64,000 nt of DNA, from the NCBI GenBank assembly GCA_030765055.1, contig CM060947.1, positions 260,898,940 to 260,962,939 on the forward strand, in the 5' to 3' direction. The DNA comes from Mantis religiosa. Taxonomy: Eukaryota > Arthropoda > Insecta > Mantodea > Mantidae. This document shows positions 31,916-44,448 of this stretch, piece after piece. Made by a program: the position numbers and the translations under genes. The notes beneath the pieces were generated by a model. It did no database searches. It was not told the origin of the DNA and saw only the letters and a program-made list of their open reading frames with translations. How positions within the stretch are numbered: the first letter of the stretch is position 1; each line of letters begins with the position of its first letter.

Positions 31916-32990
31916 ATCTGTAAAATAATTGTGCACGAAGGTGTTTGCCTCTTCATTTGACGAAAATCTCTGTCCTCCGAGGGCAATTTTCAGATGAGGG
32001 AACAAAAAGAAGTCGCTTGTTGCTAGATCTTGTGAGTCAAGCAGCTCAAACCGTAATTCGTGGATTTTCGCCATTACAACCGCTGAGGTGTGAGACGGTG
32101 CGTTGTCTTGGCGAAGCAAGATTTTATTTTTCAGCAAATGTGGGCGTGTTTCTGCAAGTTCTGCCTTCAGCTTGTCAAACAATGATGCGTAGGATGCTCC
32201 TATAATTGTTTTTCCTTAATGAAAAAATCGATAAAAATAACTCCATAACTATCTAAAAAAAGTCGCCATCAATTTCCCGGCAGGAAAAAAAGTTTTACTT
32301 TTCTTGTAGTTGTTTTCCCCTTTCCAGTCCACTGTTTTTACTGTATTTTTGTTTCGGGCGTATAATGGTGCATCTAAGTTTCATCTACGGCGCCTGAACT
32401 CGGAGTTATTGCGCCTAAACTGCGCCAACAGATCGTTGGAAATGTTCATTCAAACACGTATTTGCTTTAACGTGCGCAAACGCGGTACCCAACGCACGGA
32501 CAGCTTTCTCATGTCTAAATATTGATTTAATATGTGACAAACACATTCTTTTGACATTTTCATAGCCTCTGCCATCTCTGTCACTTAAATTTGGTGGTCG
32601 TCTAGTACCATTTAGTGAACTCTGGCGATGTTTTCGTCGGTAGTTGCAGTTTTAGACGTCCCGAACGTTCATCGTCTCCCAAGCTCTTAGGGCCACGTTT
32701 AAATTCATTTGTCTAAAATTTCACTGTGGTAAATGATGGTGCAGAGTCCCCATATACAAAATCCAACTAATTTTTTAAATGCGTACGTGTATTTTATGTC
32801 AAAAACAAATATTTAATGACAGCTCGATACCCGATTTTGTCCAGTTTCATATAAATACTCACATCAACTCACTCAAACGCCTGTTACATAACAACTGAGC
32901 GTCCAAAATGGCTGAATATTTGGTAAGTAGCTGTCAACATATCAACAACGAAATTCACTAGCTTTTGTTTACCACCCTCGTAGCTCCAAC
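31172..32990 (-). mobile_element. Mariner element G', inverted copy of G
   Basis: The same mariner family as G on the other strand; the two are separated by about 1 kb. Transposase pieces include AELAETRPHLLKNKILLRQD-NAPSHTSAVV (second D, 32110-32060) and LLDSQDLATSDFFLFPHLKI, again lacking P-P-Y-S as in G, which ties the two copies together. The outer end near 32975 keeps ACGAGGGTGGT but lacks the next part of the inverted repeat. The 3' end is expanded into an 85-bp array. Confidence 0.87.
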
Positions 32991-33364
32991 AATAAAAGAT
33001 GAATTTAATATATCAAATCCTGGTTCCTATGTTAATGACTCTGAAATTCCAATCTGTTTCAAATATCAGGAAGAAAACGAATAAATATTTCTCGTTTGAG
33101 TAAGATATGATTATTTTAAAAATGAAGGCGGCAACTAGGAATATCCCGGAAAGAATAAAGTACTACACAAACCTGCCAATCCGTGATTCACGTCGCGATT
33201 GTGACATTCAATTTTTTTAGTTTACTATACCTTTCCTAACAAGTTATTTGATTCAAACCCTGTTTAACCATGCCACGTGAACTGTTTCGAAGTCTCCTAC
33301 CAGAAACTGCGCTCTACGAGGCATATCCGTAAAATAAGCTCTTCAATTTATTTAATATAGAAAA
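32991..33364. other. No gene recognised
   Basis: No motif or repeat recognised. Confidence 0.4.
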
Positions 33365-34330
33365 CATGTTTATTGTGAATGAATGTTACATTGATAGAAA
33401 GGCGGAACTTACAGCTATTTTTCAACGTAATCACCATTGCGATCGATACCCTTGTCATAGACCTCTCCCGCCAAGTTGCGCAGGTAGCGCTCAACCTCGT
33501 TTTTCAAATCATCGTCGGTCTGGAAATGTGTTCCACCCAGGTGTGACTTCAACTCAGGAAACAGATGACAATCACTAGGTGCTAAGTCTGGACTGTACCA
33601 TCCGAACTGGGCCAGGAGATCAGCCGTTGTATGTGCAGTATGGGGACGAGCGTTGTCGTGATGAAAAATCACTCCCTTCGTCAGCATTCCCCTCCTTTCA
33701 TTTTGAATGGCACGTCGCAAGTCTCACAGTAGCTAGCGGCGTTTATTATTGTGCCGGTAGGCATAAACTCGCACAACAATACACCTTTTCTGTCCCAGAA
33801 TACACTGGCCATCACTTTGCCAGCAGAAAATGTCTGTTTGAGCTTTCGCGGCTTCGGCGAAATTGAATGCCGTCACTGACGATAACGTTCTTTAGTTTCT
33901 GGTGTTGTGTAGTGCATGCAGGTTTCATCGTCAGTGACAATTGAATCCAACAATTCCTCGCACTGTTCTGCATAGCGCTCCAGGAATCGGTGGGACGCTT
34001 CAACACGTTGCCGTTTATGGTCTTCGGTGAGCACTTTGGGGAGCCACCTCGCACACACCTTGCGATAATGCAAATGATCGGTCAAAATCTTGTCAATCGA
34101 GTCTTACAGACTACAGGGATAAGTTCGCACAGCTCGTCAACTGTCACACGCATTTCTTTAAGCATTTCTTGCTCCACTTTTGCAATTGTTTCCACTGAAA
34201 CCGAAGGCCGAGCAGACGCGGTTCGTCATGGACGTCTGTACGTCTGTCTTTGAGCTCTCTGACCCAGTTACGCACGTTTTTGAGGTCCATACCCTGTGGC
34301 ACTCAAAAAACGGATCACTGCACGCAACCC
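33365..34330 (-). pseudogene. Mariner H transposase remnant
   Basis: Minus-strand mariner remains. The pieces in order are a linker with CARWLPKVLTEDHKRQRVEA, DSIVTDDETCMHYTTPETKE (first D), a GKVM-type block near 33830 in a broken frame, and ERRGMLTKGVIFHHDNARPH (second D). The last block is FGWYSPDLAPSDCHLFPELK (third D, shortened: P-H-P-P lost), ending EVERYLRNLAGEVYDKGI and NGDYVEK at 33415. The N-terminal part is rearranged, and several frameshifts are present. Confidence 0.83.
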
Positions 34331-34439
34331 GCACTTGGCGGCGGAAGTGATAGGAAGCTACATTGCAAACGGCTGCCCATCAAAGACTAATGGTTACAAC
34401 GGGTTCGTAGTGATGGGGATTTGAAGGGATGAAACCAAG

Positions 34440-35405
34440 TTAAACGGCAGTGTTGCCGGATCTCGCCTAATAGCGTTCATCACTGCTCCAGTGCCTTATT
34501 TGGAGACCTTATTTTACGAACAAGCCTCGTCCATGCAAAATTGTTCAAAATTTGTTTATTTTCTAAAAATTACCTCTACAATTTCAACTGCAATTCCGTA
34601 TCTTTAAGATACGTTTTAAAAAAATTAAACAAAGAATCTTCTAGAAATTTTCTATAATAGCCTCTTCATTGTGACTTACCTATACTTTTCTATAATTCAG
34701 TATAAGTGATACAATAAAAGAGATAAGCAAGTAATCAGAGATGGACTACTGCTTTCAATTGTTGAGTATTTTTGTCGCTGCTTCTTGCAATTTGGTGCAT
34801 AGTGGTATACAATTATAAATATATCGAACATCCCTTAAATATCAATACAGCTTTCAATGAATACAAAACTAAATATGATTGGTAGAGAAATGCCACGAAT
34901 GTAAGGACTTTCACAAATGAAGACCCATCTCCAGCAGAGCTAAGCTCTGAGATTAAGGGGATGCTGTTAAAGTTCCGGATGACGTCAGCATTTTTCCACA
35001 TGATAAAATCAATAACGGGCCCCAGGTTGTAAACCAAGCATCAACAAATCACGCTGGTCAGCAAAAGAACTTTGTTATCTGTGCACGGCTTTTAACAAAG
35101 GGCGGGCCAGAGAAAAAAAATCTGAAGATTCAAACAGTTGCTGCTATGAAACACGCACTTTCGTTTGCTTTCTCCAAACTTGTTGGATCGACTAATTCAT
35201 AAGGTATTTCCTTTCACAGTGACGTCAGGGAAATTTCTTTTACTTTCTCTATGGCGTACGATGTGCATTCCAGCTAATAATCACTGGGCAACAAAAAAAT
35301 AATTTTTGAATGTTTCGCGCACTTCATGAGTCAATTCCTACTAATTTTGAGTTGAGAAAAACAAATATGATAGTGAAAAATTTGTGTTACCTCTAGTTTC
35401 TATGA
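34440..35405. other. No gene recognised
   Basis: About 1 kb of AT-rich sequence; frame 34813-35037 (minus) has no recognisable motif. Confidence 0.45.
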
Positions 35406-35409
35406 TATA

Positions 35410-35815
35410 CACAAGGTGGAAGTATTACACATTAACGAATTGTGTCCAACCCCGAGTGCATGTGTGGTGAAGAATTTCAAACTGTGGTTCATCTCTTTTT
35501 CTGTTGTCCCATTTTCTGGAGAGAAAGAAAAGAAATAATATTCAAGCTAGACTCTCTAGGAACTGAATTTTCTGCTCCGCTCACATCTTTGCTAATGAAG
35601 CCACAACAGTATAAGTACTTCATGATGTTTATAAACTCAGTGTTTAAACGTCTGAAATAGTTTAAATTAATATGCATCAGATTAAAACATAATTTCTTCC
35701 TTCTAGTATTTAAAATATTTTTGTTAAAATTGTATATTTTAATGTATCAACTCTAACCCGAATATACCACTGTGTAAAATAGGGTTCAATAAATCTGGAT
35801 AAAAAATATATATAA
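35410..35815 (+). mobile_element. 3' end of a non-LTR retrotransposon
   Basis: Frame 35442-35660 reads CMCGEEFQTVVHLFFCCPIF then WRERKEIIF and PQQYKYFMMFINSVFKRLK, a C-x-C-x9-H-x4-C zinc-knuckle at a LINE C-terminus. About 150 bp of untranslated sequence follows, with AATAAATCTGG and an A-rich end at 35800-35815. Strongly 5' truncated. Confidence 0.7.
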
Positions 35816-36138
35816 CGAAAGGAGATCTGGTAGGTAATATTGCACTATCCACGTGGAGAAACAGATGACATTCACGTATCTTCTTTTAAAAATCAGACTG
35901 TAGGGTCACTGATAAAGAGCAAGGAGTAATGCTTTTGTTTTCGTACCGGTGCGTCCCAGCAACTTTTGAGGTTCGTACATCAGTGGCTCCTGAGCTGCCT
36001 AATCAAAAAATAATGTAATATTGAATGTTGTATAAAATTATAGCTAAGTGAACTTGGAAGATGCGACACCGAAACTTGAACAAGTTATAAACTACACAAC
36101 GGCTATAATCGTTCGTGTCACTTTGAAACAATCTGTAT

Positions 36139-36512
36139 ATTTTAGTTAATTGATGGAAATTAAACATTTCTCCTCAGTATCCGTTTATAGGCTAAGGTTT
36201 TTGATAGAGTCAACATGAAAAATTCAATGCCATGGGCGGTACTTGAACCACGGATCTCCTGGTTTCCGTCCAGTCGCTCTTAACCTTTTAGCTATGATGG
36301 TCAACGTGCCGTTCTGACATTAAATTCTCCATTTGACTCGTATATTTTCCCGGTAAACCACTAGGGGCTCTCGCATCCGAGATACACCGTTTGTGACGAC
36401 TTACTATCGTAAGTACTTCAGTCCCAGGCTTCATCATTTAACTCTTATTATTTTAGTTAATTGATGGAAATTAATCAATTCTCCACACTAGCCGTTTATA
36501 CTCAAGTAAAGG
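36139..36512 (-). repeat. SINE2 copy (minus) between ~55-bp direct repeats
   Basis: The tRNA-like domain on the minus strand at about 36225-36300 reads TAGCTAAAAGGTTAAGAGCG (A-box part) and GTGGTTCAAGTACC (B-box part). The SINE2 body follows (ACCGGGAAAATATACGAGTC) up to about 36440. A roughly 55-bp segment starting TTTAGTTAATTGATGGAAAT occurs on both sides, at 36142 and 36454. That is long for a SINE target duplication and unexplained. Confidence 0.75.
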
Positions 36513-36513
36513 T

Positions 36514-37985
36514 TTGTCTCATAAATTCGTTCGATTCTTGTTACGTGTTTACGACAAAGAACGCCTGCACTGTATGCCCGTATCACAACTACGGCAACGA
36601 AGTTGCTTATTATGTAGGGGTAATCTGTTTACATACGTAAGGTCATCGAAAGTAAACAAGGCAGTGAACTTTTCAAAACAAAATTTATTTTGTGCAGTAT
36701 GCACCATTATTATCAATAACATATCTCCATTTCTCAGGAAGCTTATCAATACCATTTTTCCAAAATCTTGCAGTTTTCTGGTTGACGAACTCTTCTACGG
36801 CAAGTCTGCAATCCTCCAAGGAAGTAAGGGGTTTGCCATTAAGGAAGTTTTGCAGGTATCGGAATAAATGATAGTCGGATGGGGCAATGTCTGGAGAATA
36901 AGGCGGGTGAGGTAACACATCGCAGTCAAGGTCCCGTAATTTCTGACGAGTTACCATAGAAGTGTGTGGCTTGGCATTGTCTTGATGAAAGACGACTCCA
37001 CCATTAGATGCTAACTCTGGCCTTTTCTCTTCTAGGGCAACCTTCAGACGATCTAACTGAGAACAGCATTTCTCTGAATTGATGGTCTCCCCAGGAGGAA
37101 GAAATTCGTAATAAATAATTCCTTTCCAGTCCCACCAAATGCACAGCATAATCTTCTCAGGATGAAGCCCTGGTTTAGGAATTGAGAGTGGTGGTTCCCC
37201 TTTCTTACGCCATGACTTTCTCTTTCGGATCTTGTTGTACACAATCCACTTTTCGTCTCCTGTAACCAGCTGTTTCAGAAAAGGGGCAGTTTCATTGCGT
37301 CTTATCAATGCGTCACAGATGGAAACGCGCTGAACTAAATTTTGTTCACTCAGTTCGTGCGGAACCCATACATCCCGAAGATTTACGTAACCAAGTTTCT
37401 TTAGGTGCCTGGCTACAGTTACATAAGATAAGTTTAGCTCCTGACCTACCTCCCAAGTTATTATTCTGGGGTTGTTCGTAGTCATGTCTTTTATCCTTTC
37501 CTCATCCGTAACCACAGGTCGTCCAGAACGAGGTTTGTCATTCACAGAGAAGTTCCCAGCTCGAAGTCAAGTAAAACATTTTTGACATGCCCGATTCGTC
37601 ACTGCATCTTCTCCGTAAACAGCACAAATTTTCCGTTGAGTTTGTGAGGCTGTTTGATCTTTACGGTAATAAAACAGCATTAAATGTCGAAAATGTTCCT
37701 TCTTGCCTTCCATATTAACATTCACAAGTTACAACTCCACACTGTTGCATCCACAACCTCGTACTGAAGTTTGGTTACCAATTCTTACATTAGTTGTCCT
37801 ATTTACCTTTGGCCGTGAGGTCGTGTGGTTTGTGTTCATAGCATTCTTTTCAATTATTCCATTTGTAAACAAACCCCATATTGTTAGGCAACTTCTTTGA
37901 CGTAAAAGTAATGTGGGCATGCAGTGTTCTCAGGTGTTCTTAGTCGTAAACACGTAACAAGAATCGAACAAGTTTAAGAGACAAC
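36514..37985 (-). mobile_element. Mariner element D', nearly complete
   Basis: Sister copy of mariner D, 1.47 kb. The left end reads TTTGTCTCATAAATTCGTTC and the right end, inverted, TTGTCTCTTAAACTTGTTCG. Similarity between the two ends extends inward through TTACGTGTTTACGAC and CTG..TGCCC (about 70 bp). It stands between two SINE2 copies in opposite orientation. Confidence 0.9.
36685..37713 (-). pseudogene. Mariner D' transposase with a single stop codon
   Basis: A 342-residue frame from ATG 37713 to a TAA at 36685, the normal mariner length, broken only by one in-frame TGA at codon 49 (37567-37569). In element D this codon is CGA, so a C-to-T change explains it. The DNA-binding part is followed by RPVVTDEERIKDMTT and LVTGDEKWIVYNKIRKR (first D). 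Then come FHQDNAKPHTSMV (second D) and PPYSPDIAPSDYHLF (third D, 34 residues apart), ending RYVIDNNGAYCTK. All catalytic residues are kept. This is the least damaged DD34D transposase in the window. Confidence 0.92.
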
Positions 37986-37989
37986 CCGA

Positions 37990-38200
37990 TACTTACGATA
38001 GTAAATCGCCACAAATGGTGTATCTCGGATGCAAGAGCCCCTAGTGGTTTACCGGGGAAATATACGAGTCAAATGGAGAATTTAATGTCAGAACGGCACG
38101 TTGACCATGGTAGCTCAAAGGTTAAGAGCGACTGGACAGAAACCAGGAGATCCGTGCTTCAAATCCCAGCCATGGCATTGAATTTTTCATGTCAACTCTA
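37990..38200 (+). mobile_element. SINE2 copy (plus)
   Basis: Body ACTTACGATAGTAAATCGCC and CCCCTAGTGGTTTACCGGGG, then the tRNA-like domain at 38102-38178 with GGTAGCTCAAAGGTTAAGAG (A-box part) and GCTTCAAATCCC (B-box part). It follows mariner D' directly. The tRNA-like part is at the 3' side of the element, unlike most tRNA SINEs. Confidence 0.8.
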
Positions 38201-38215
38201 TCTAATCTGTATATT

Positions 38216-39280
38216 CTTAACTTTTGTTCAAGCGGCCACAAAATATCTATGCATTTCTAGTAATATCTCTGTATCAAACGTTTGGTTGGAATGATATATC
38301 TTTTGTATGTGCCATGTACACGACAGAGAAAGCAAAAATGGCATAATATACATAGAAACGCACATGTTTATGCAAAAATCAAATATAACACTTCTCTATT
38401 TCGATGTTTCGGTCGCAGCAGCTTTTCCTCTGTTCATAAACGGAAATGCTGTTCCCATGGCAACCCTACGTTCCCATATAAAAACAATTATACGTAGCTT
38501 TAAATTATGACTGAGGCGATATATTTTATGAGCGCGTGTTTTAAGAAGGGAATTGTGGAATTTATATTCATGGCCTTTCAGATTTGATTTAAACTCCGGT
38601 TGCGTGTACAAGTGGTTTCTCTGTTTACCCTTGTAGTATTTAACTCGACTGTGTATGCCCTCTTGTAAACTGCACAACGACGGAAAAATTACCTGCTCTC
38701 GCAGATTCTTTCAGCCTAGCTGCTCGCAGCAGGCCAAGTATTTTGTGAAAAGAAAACGACTCCGCGTGTAGATTTGTGTCAGTAAATCTGCAGGTATTGC
38801 CTCTCGATATTTCTGCTCCAGTTAATGTAGATGTGTGGTGAAATTGGGCACGGCCTCCTGTAACCATTCCGTTTACAAATCAACCTAAACTTTTGTTACA
38901 TGTTTACAACTTACGAGGTTTAGCTGTTAAGTCCCGAGCCTTACATAATTTTTTTGCGTTTATTTCACAACATATTTTCCATAAAGGCTAATACATTTGT
39001 CATATCAGTGTTGTAATTTAATCAAACCATCTCTGTAGTGCGTCGGCGTGATGTGCTATGATTGCAGACTTGCCAGTCTGCAGCAACAACTGTCTTTTAA
39101 GGGAGGACGTATGCAAATATTCAGGGTTTACATAAATAGACATAGCATCCAAAGTTTTCCAGTTAGAGAAGTGAAACTTAGTATACTCATTTAAGATAAT
39201 ACAGTTAATATGATTAATTTTTTTCATAATTTTCCATTGTTTATAACTAATGCTACATATTTTTTTTCTATATGCAGATA
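38216..39280. other. No gene recognised
   Basis: About 1 kb without recognised genes. The segment at 38915-38950 (AGCTGTTAAGTCCCGAGCC) has the look of a mariner end, but no partner was found. Confidence 0.4.
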
Positions 39281-39437
39281 TACACTCCTGGAAATTGAAA
39301 TAAGAACACCGTGAATTCATTGTTCCAGGAAGGGGAAACTTTATTGACACATTCCTGGGGTCAGATACATCACATGATCACACTGACAGAACCATAGGCA
39401 CATAGACACAGGCAACAGAGTATGTACATTGTCGGCA

Positions 39438-40448
39438 CTAGTACCGTGTATATCCACCTTTCGCAGCAATGCAGGCTGCTATTCTCCCATGAAGACGATC
39501 ATAGCGATGCTGGATGTAGTCCTGTGGAACGGCTTGCCATGCCATTTCCAGCTGGCGTCTGAGTTGGACTAGCGTTCGTGCTGGATGTGCAGACCGCGTG
39601 AGATGACGTTTCATCCAGTCCCAAACATGCTCAATGGGGGACAGATGCGGAGATCTTGCTGGCCAGGTTAGTTGACTTACACCTTCTAGAGCACCTTGGG
39701 AGGCATGGGATACATGCGGACGTGCATTGTCCTGTTGGAACAGCAAGTTCCCTTGCCGGTCTAGGATTGGTAGAACGATGGGTTGGATGTACCGTGCACT
39801 ATTCAGTGTCCCCTCGACGATCACCAGAGGTGTACAGCCGGTGTAGGAGATCGCTCCCCACACCATGATGCTGGGTGTTGGCCCTGTGTGCCTCGGTCGT
39901 ATGCAGTCCTGATTGTGGCGCTCACCTGCACGGCGCTAAACACGCATACGACCATCATTGGCACCAAGACAGAAGCGACTCTCGTTGCTGAAGACGACAC
40001 GTCTCCATTCGTCCCTCCATTCACGCCTGTCGCGACAACACTGGGGGCGGGCTGCACGATGTTGGGGCGTGAGCGGAAGACGGCCTAACGGTGCGCGGGA
40101 CCGTAGCCCAGCTTCATGGAGACGGTTGAGAATGGTCTTCGCCGATACCCCAGGAGCAACAGTGTCTCTAATTTGCTGGGAAGTGGCGGTGCGGTCCCCT
40201 ACGGCACTGCGTAGGATCCGACGGTCTTGGCGTGCATCCGTGCGTCGCTGCGGTCCGGTCCCAGGTTGACGGGCACGAGCACCTTCCGCCGACCACTGGC
40301 GACAACATCGATGTACTGTGGAGAACTCACGCCCCACGTGATGAGCAATTCGGCGGTATGTCCACCCGGCCGCCCACATGCCCACCATACGTCCTTGCTC
40401 AAAGTCCGTCAACTGCACATACGGTTCACGTCCACGCTGTTGCGGCAT
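39438..40448 (-). pseudogene. Tc1-like transposase, one nonsense codon and D-to-N
   Basis: A 336-residue frame from ATG 40448 to the stop at 39438, broken by one in-frame TAG at 39936-39938 where the family usually has a tryptophan (RVWRR-type). The N-terminal paired HTH region is readable (FEQGRMVGMWAAGWTYRRIA, SAKTILNRLHEAGLRSRAP). The first catalytic motif reads VVFSNESRFCL, where S-D-E-S is expected, so the first acidic residue is changed to Asn. The second (LLFQQDNARPH) and third (SPIEHVWDWM, Glu) are intact; I count 32 residues between them. A conserved MVWGAISY block lies between the first and second motifs. Both changes are needed to explain inactivity; the rest is open, so this copy is fairly young. 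Confidence 0.9.
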
Positions 40449-40465
40449 GCTACCAGTGTTAAAGA

Positions 40466-41401
<936 letters not shown>

Positions 41402-41689
41402 ATCTGAATATTCTACCCCGGCACCTAGACAACTATACCGGGGCATATATCCAAATTTTCTCTGCGATTAGCTCCGTATGCCACGGCAAACTGGCTGACA
41501 CTGACGGCGGCGGTGTCCAAACGCTGCGCAGCTAGTGCCATTCGACGGCCAACACCGCGGTTCCTGGTGTGTCCGCTGTGCCGTGCGTGTGATCATTGCT
41601 TGTACAGCCCTCTCGTAGTGTCCGGAGCAAGTATGGTAGGTCTGACACACCGGCGTCAATGTGTTCTTATTTCCATTTCCAGCAGTGTA

Positions 41690-42085
41690 TTTACCAACTT
41701 AAGCCCATTATTTTCAAAATTCACATATGCTATCTTTCTGAAATTTTGTATGTTATTTTAAAACACACTAAAAATGAATTTGTTGGATTTAGATTTCTTA
41801 TTGAAGCTGTATAGAATTTAAAAAAATGTTAATCATATGCATCCTTTAAAAATTAAAATAATTTCATATATTTTGTATCGTCACATTCCATCTGGAGCTT
41901 AATGTTAAATTCTAGAAGCAACAAAATGTTCATTGTGGCATAAGAAAGCTGTGTGCTAAATTGCATCACTGTAGATGAAGTAGTTTGAGAGAAAAATGGG
42001 TTGAAGTTGTAGAAAATGCAAGTTACGGGGAAAGGCAATTATAAATACAATAAGTATTACTCAGATTTCCTTTTAATTTGAAGTC
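41690..42085. other. No gene recognised
   Basis: AT-rich, no motif recognised. Confidence 0.4.
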
Positions 42086-42435
42086 AGAACTTCCCATATC
42101 CATAGTCTATATCCTCATGCTGGTCTTCTTCGGCCTTTCTTTTTAAATTCCTCTCCTGTCTTGCTTCTTTCTGCATTAATTTCATAGCTCTTTCTGCACC
42201 AGCGATGCGAATGTTGTCGATACTCTGTAAAATTGTTTCCATAAACACACAAGGTTGATACCCTAACTGATGCATACTTTACTTTCTGCCAACATTCCCA
42301 TCATTAAACACTATTGCAGCATCAAATGTAGCAATTTTCACCACTATGGAAGACACAAATGGTGTTTTGGGACACCTTTTCCATATCAAACTGTTGAGGC
42401 TTTCATTTGGGTTTTGTGTCTCCATAGAGACATTC
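42086..42435 (-). pseudogene. Mutator-like transposase C-terminus
   Basis: The minus strand reads ETQNPNESLNSLIWKRCPKT, PFVSSIVVKIATFDAAIVFN and DGNVGRK, then one stop, then HQLGYQPCVFMETILQSIDN, RIAGAERAMKLMQKEARQER and an acidic tail ending DYGYGKF with a stop at 42084. The N-E-S-(F/L)-N ... C-P-K-T pattern with a basic helix and acidic, Gly-Tyr-rich end resembles the C-terminus of insect Mutator-like transposase proteins. This is from memory of the family and less certain than the mariner calls. Apart from one stop the frame is unbroken over 115 codons. Confidence 0.55.
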
Positions 42436-42776
42436 TTTTAGCAAGTCAGGGTGTGCTAAGAATTGGTAGGTGGGCTTTATAGACTCCAAGACAGCTGATG
42501 GTAGACTATGTGTTGCTACTATGCTACTATGCAACACTAGGGCATTTAATTTTTTAAAGGTACATACAGACTACGTACTGTCATAATATATTGGTGTTTC
42601 ATAGCTAACACTATATACTATTTTAGAAAACAATAAAAAAACAGATTCTTTGAACATTTTCTCGTACGTCCCCCATTAAATTATTTTTAATGACTCATTG
42701 GATCGCCATTACTTATCCCGTCCATCAACTCTACTCCCTACCGGAGTTCCGTTCCGGGCCCTGCTCCGTCTCGTGA

Positions 42777-43450
42777 CTGTTACAGATGTATTGTTTTATC
42801 GTGACAGGAATCCTGTGTGGTAGGGATGAGTAGTAACTGCGGTGGGGATAGTGAACCTATCGCCACATTGCGTCACACGCGTAAGATTACGAGAGGGGAG
42901 GGCGGTGCATAAGGTGTCTAAAAACAAATTTCATTCTCGAAGCCAGTTTTGCCGCTCTTATAAACTAAGTTGTAATTCCTACTATGGTAGTAATCTCCAC
43001 GCTTTTGTTGGCTCTTAAATAGTACATATGCATTTGGAACAAAACCCTGTTCTCCTCCAGCAGGCATGATAAACAACTGCCGGCCTTTCAATATCGCTGC
43101 AGAGTCCCTGTAACGTATTTCACTCCAAGCATATGGTCCAGTATGTGCTGTATTTATATAAGTTTCATCCATATAAACTATATAAACTTCACTTCGATAT
43201 CTTCGAATATTTCTTAAATACTTAAGCATTTTGGCACGTATGGTGCGATGTTCGATTAAAATTTGTATGTCACGCTTACTGTTTTTCTTCTTCAAATAAT
43301 CCTAGCTTCAAAAGAACACCTCTTAATGTTCAGACACTGCCTTAGAAGTCAGTAGAATTTTAAGCTCCATAAGCACTTTCTTCAAAGTTGGTCTTTGTTT
43401 TTCTGTGCTTTAAAAATTATTCATAGTTCGCCTAACTACTTCTGAATTAA
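42777..43450 (-). pseudogene. DDE transposase fragment, copy 2
   Basis: Inverted, longer copy of 26205-26585. Upstream pieces (stops present) read GCFNSEVVRRTMNNF and RPTLKKVLMELKI; the open part (43295-42918) reads KRDIQILIEHRTIRAKMLKY, LRNIRRYRSEVYIVYMDETY (first acidic motif), HTGPYAWSEIRYRDSAAILK and GGEQGFVPNAYVLFKSQQKR, and ends FENEICF. The Y-(M/L)-D-E-T motif and the H-A-G-G-E-like P-A-G-G-E block are typical of a group of IS630-like DDE enzymes in insects. The same abrupt ending and the same 3' flank in both copies suggest a shared deletion derivative. Confidence 0.72.
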
Positions 43451-43949
43451 AACATCCATGTTCTTAATCTTTGTTTACTGGGCATAGAGAAGGGCGTTGT
43501 TTCACTATCACCAATGGCTTTTCTTTCCTTAATAACTCTCCTAAACTGCTTTCAGACACAACTGTTGCCTCAGATACCCTTCCACAGATTTTTATAACTG
43601 ACCCAGACCATTGTTCCTTTTTTATAAATATATGGATATTGGTTATTACTTCTCATGTTTTTAAATGTAGTACTTTATTTCCTAATGTGCTGCTAGGAGT
43701 CGTCATTTATAAATGCTCTCTTGGAACCAGGAGACAAGCACATTTTGAGACAAGCTGTAGTGTTACCGAGTAGCTCTGCACCTGTTTAGTTGCCCGCAAC
43801 TGGAACGCAAATGACCTGCCCTCCCCTCCAGTTGCAACCGTTCTGAGGTGGACTCGTCCAGATACCACTGCGCATCGCTCTGCACTTTTCAAGATAAAAA
43901 GAAATACATCTGTACCTTACCGGCTTCCTTGTCCCTAAGAGAATCATGC
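43451..43949. other. No gene recognised
   Basis: Spacer between the DDE fragment and the I-like LINE; no motif recognised. Confidence 0.4.
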
Positions 43950-44049
43950 TTTCCACCGTGGATCCGCTTGGAGGCCCGCTTTCACCTCTCCTTGCTGTCG
44001 ACGCCTAAGTCGACCTGCCCGGCTTCCTCTATTCCATCCTCCTTTCTGG

Positions 44050-44448
44050 AACTCAAGTCGCGTTTCGCTCACTGTGCCTTCGTGTACACTGATGGCTCGA
44101 AGGACGACCGGGGAGTAGAATCTGCTTTTATCCATGAGCACCGGACTTTTAGCTTTCATCTTTTACCGCAGTGTTCCATTTTTACCGCCGAGCTCCACAC
44201 TATCTAACAGGCACTTTATATGTTGGTCGGTAAGCACCGCAGGCCTGGGTCATTGCCTCTGACTGCTTGAGTGCCCTTCAAAGCATTAAGTCGCTATACA
44301 ATTACCACCCCCTGGTACAGCGTGTCCAGGATGTCCTCCACTCGATCGCTAATGCTGGCGTTAGTGTGTCGTTTGTGTGGGTCCCTGGACACGTGGGGCT
44401 GCCGGGCCATGAAGCTGCTGACTTTGCAGCTAAAGCTGCTATTTTAGT
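44050..44448 (+). pseudogene. I-like LINE RNase H domain
   Basis: The frame reads FAHCAFVYTDGSKDDRGVES (D), then CSIFTAELHT (E), a stop/frameshift near 44207, and DSLSALQSIKSLYNYHPLVQ (D) and VPGHVGLPGHEAADFAAKAA (D). It parallels the intact domain at 8173-9090 motif for motif. The start of the frame before 44050 has no clear similarity. Confidence 0.82.

Noticed and set aside
43848..44049. The upstream part of the frame starting at 43848 as LINE coding sequence
   Set aside because: Before about 44050 the translation shows no LINE similarity; only the RNase H part is supported.
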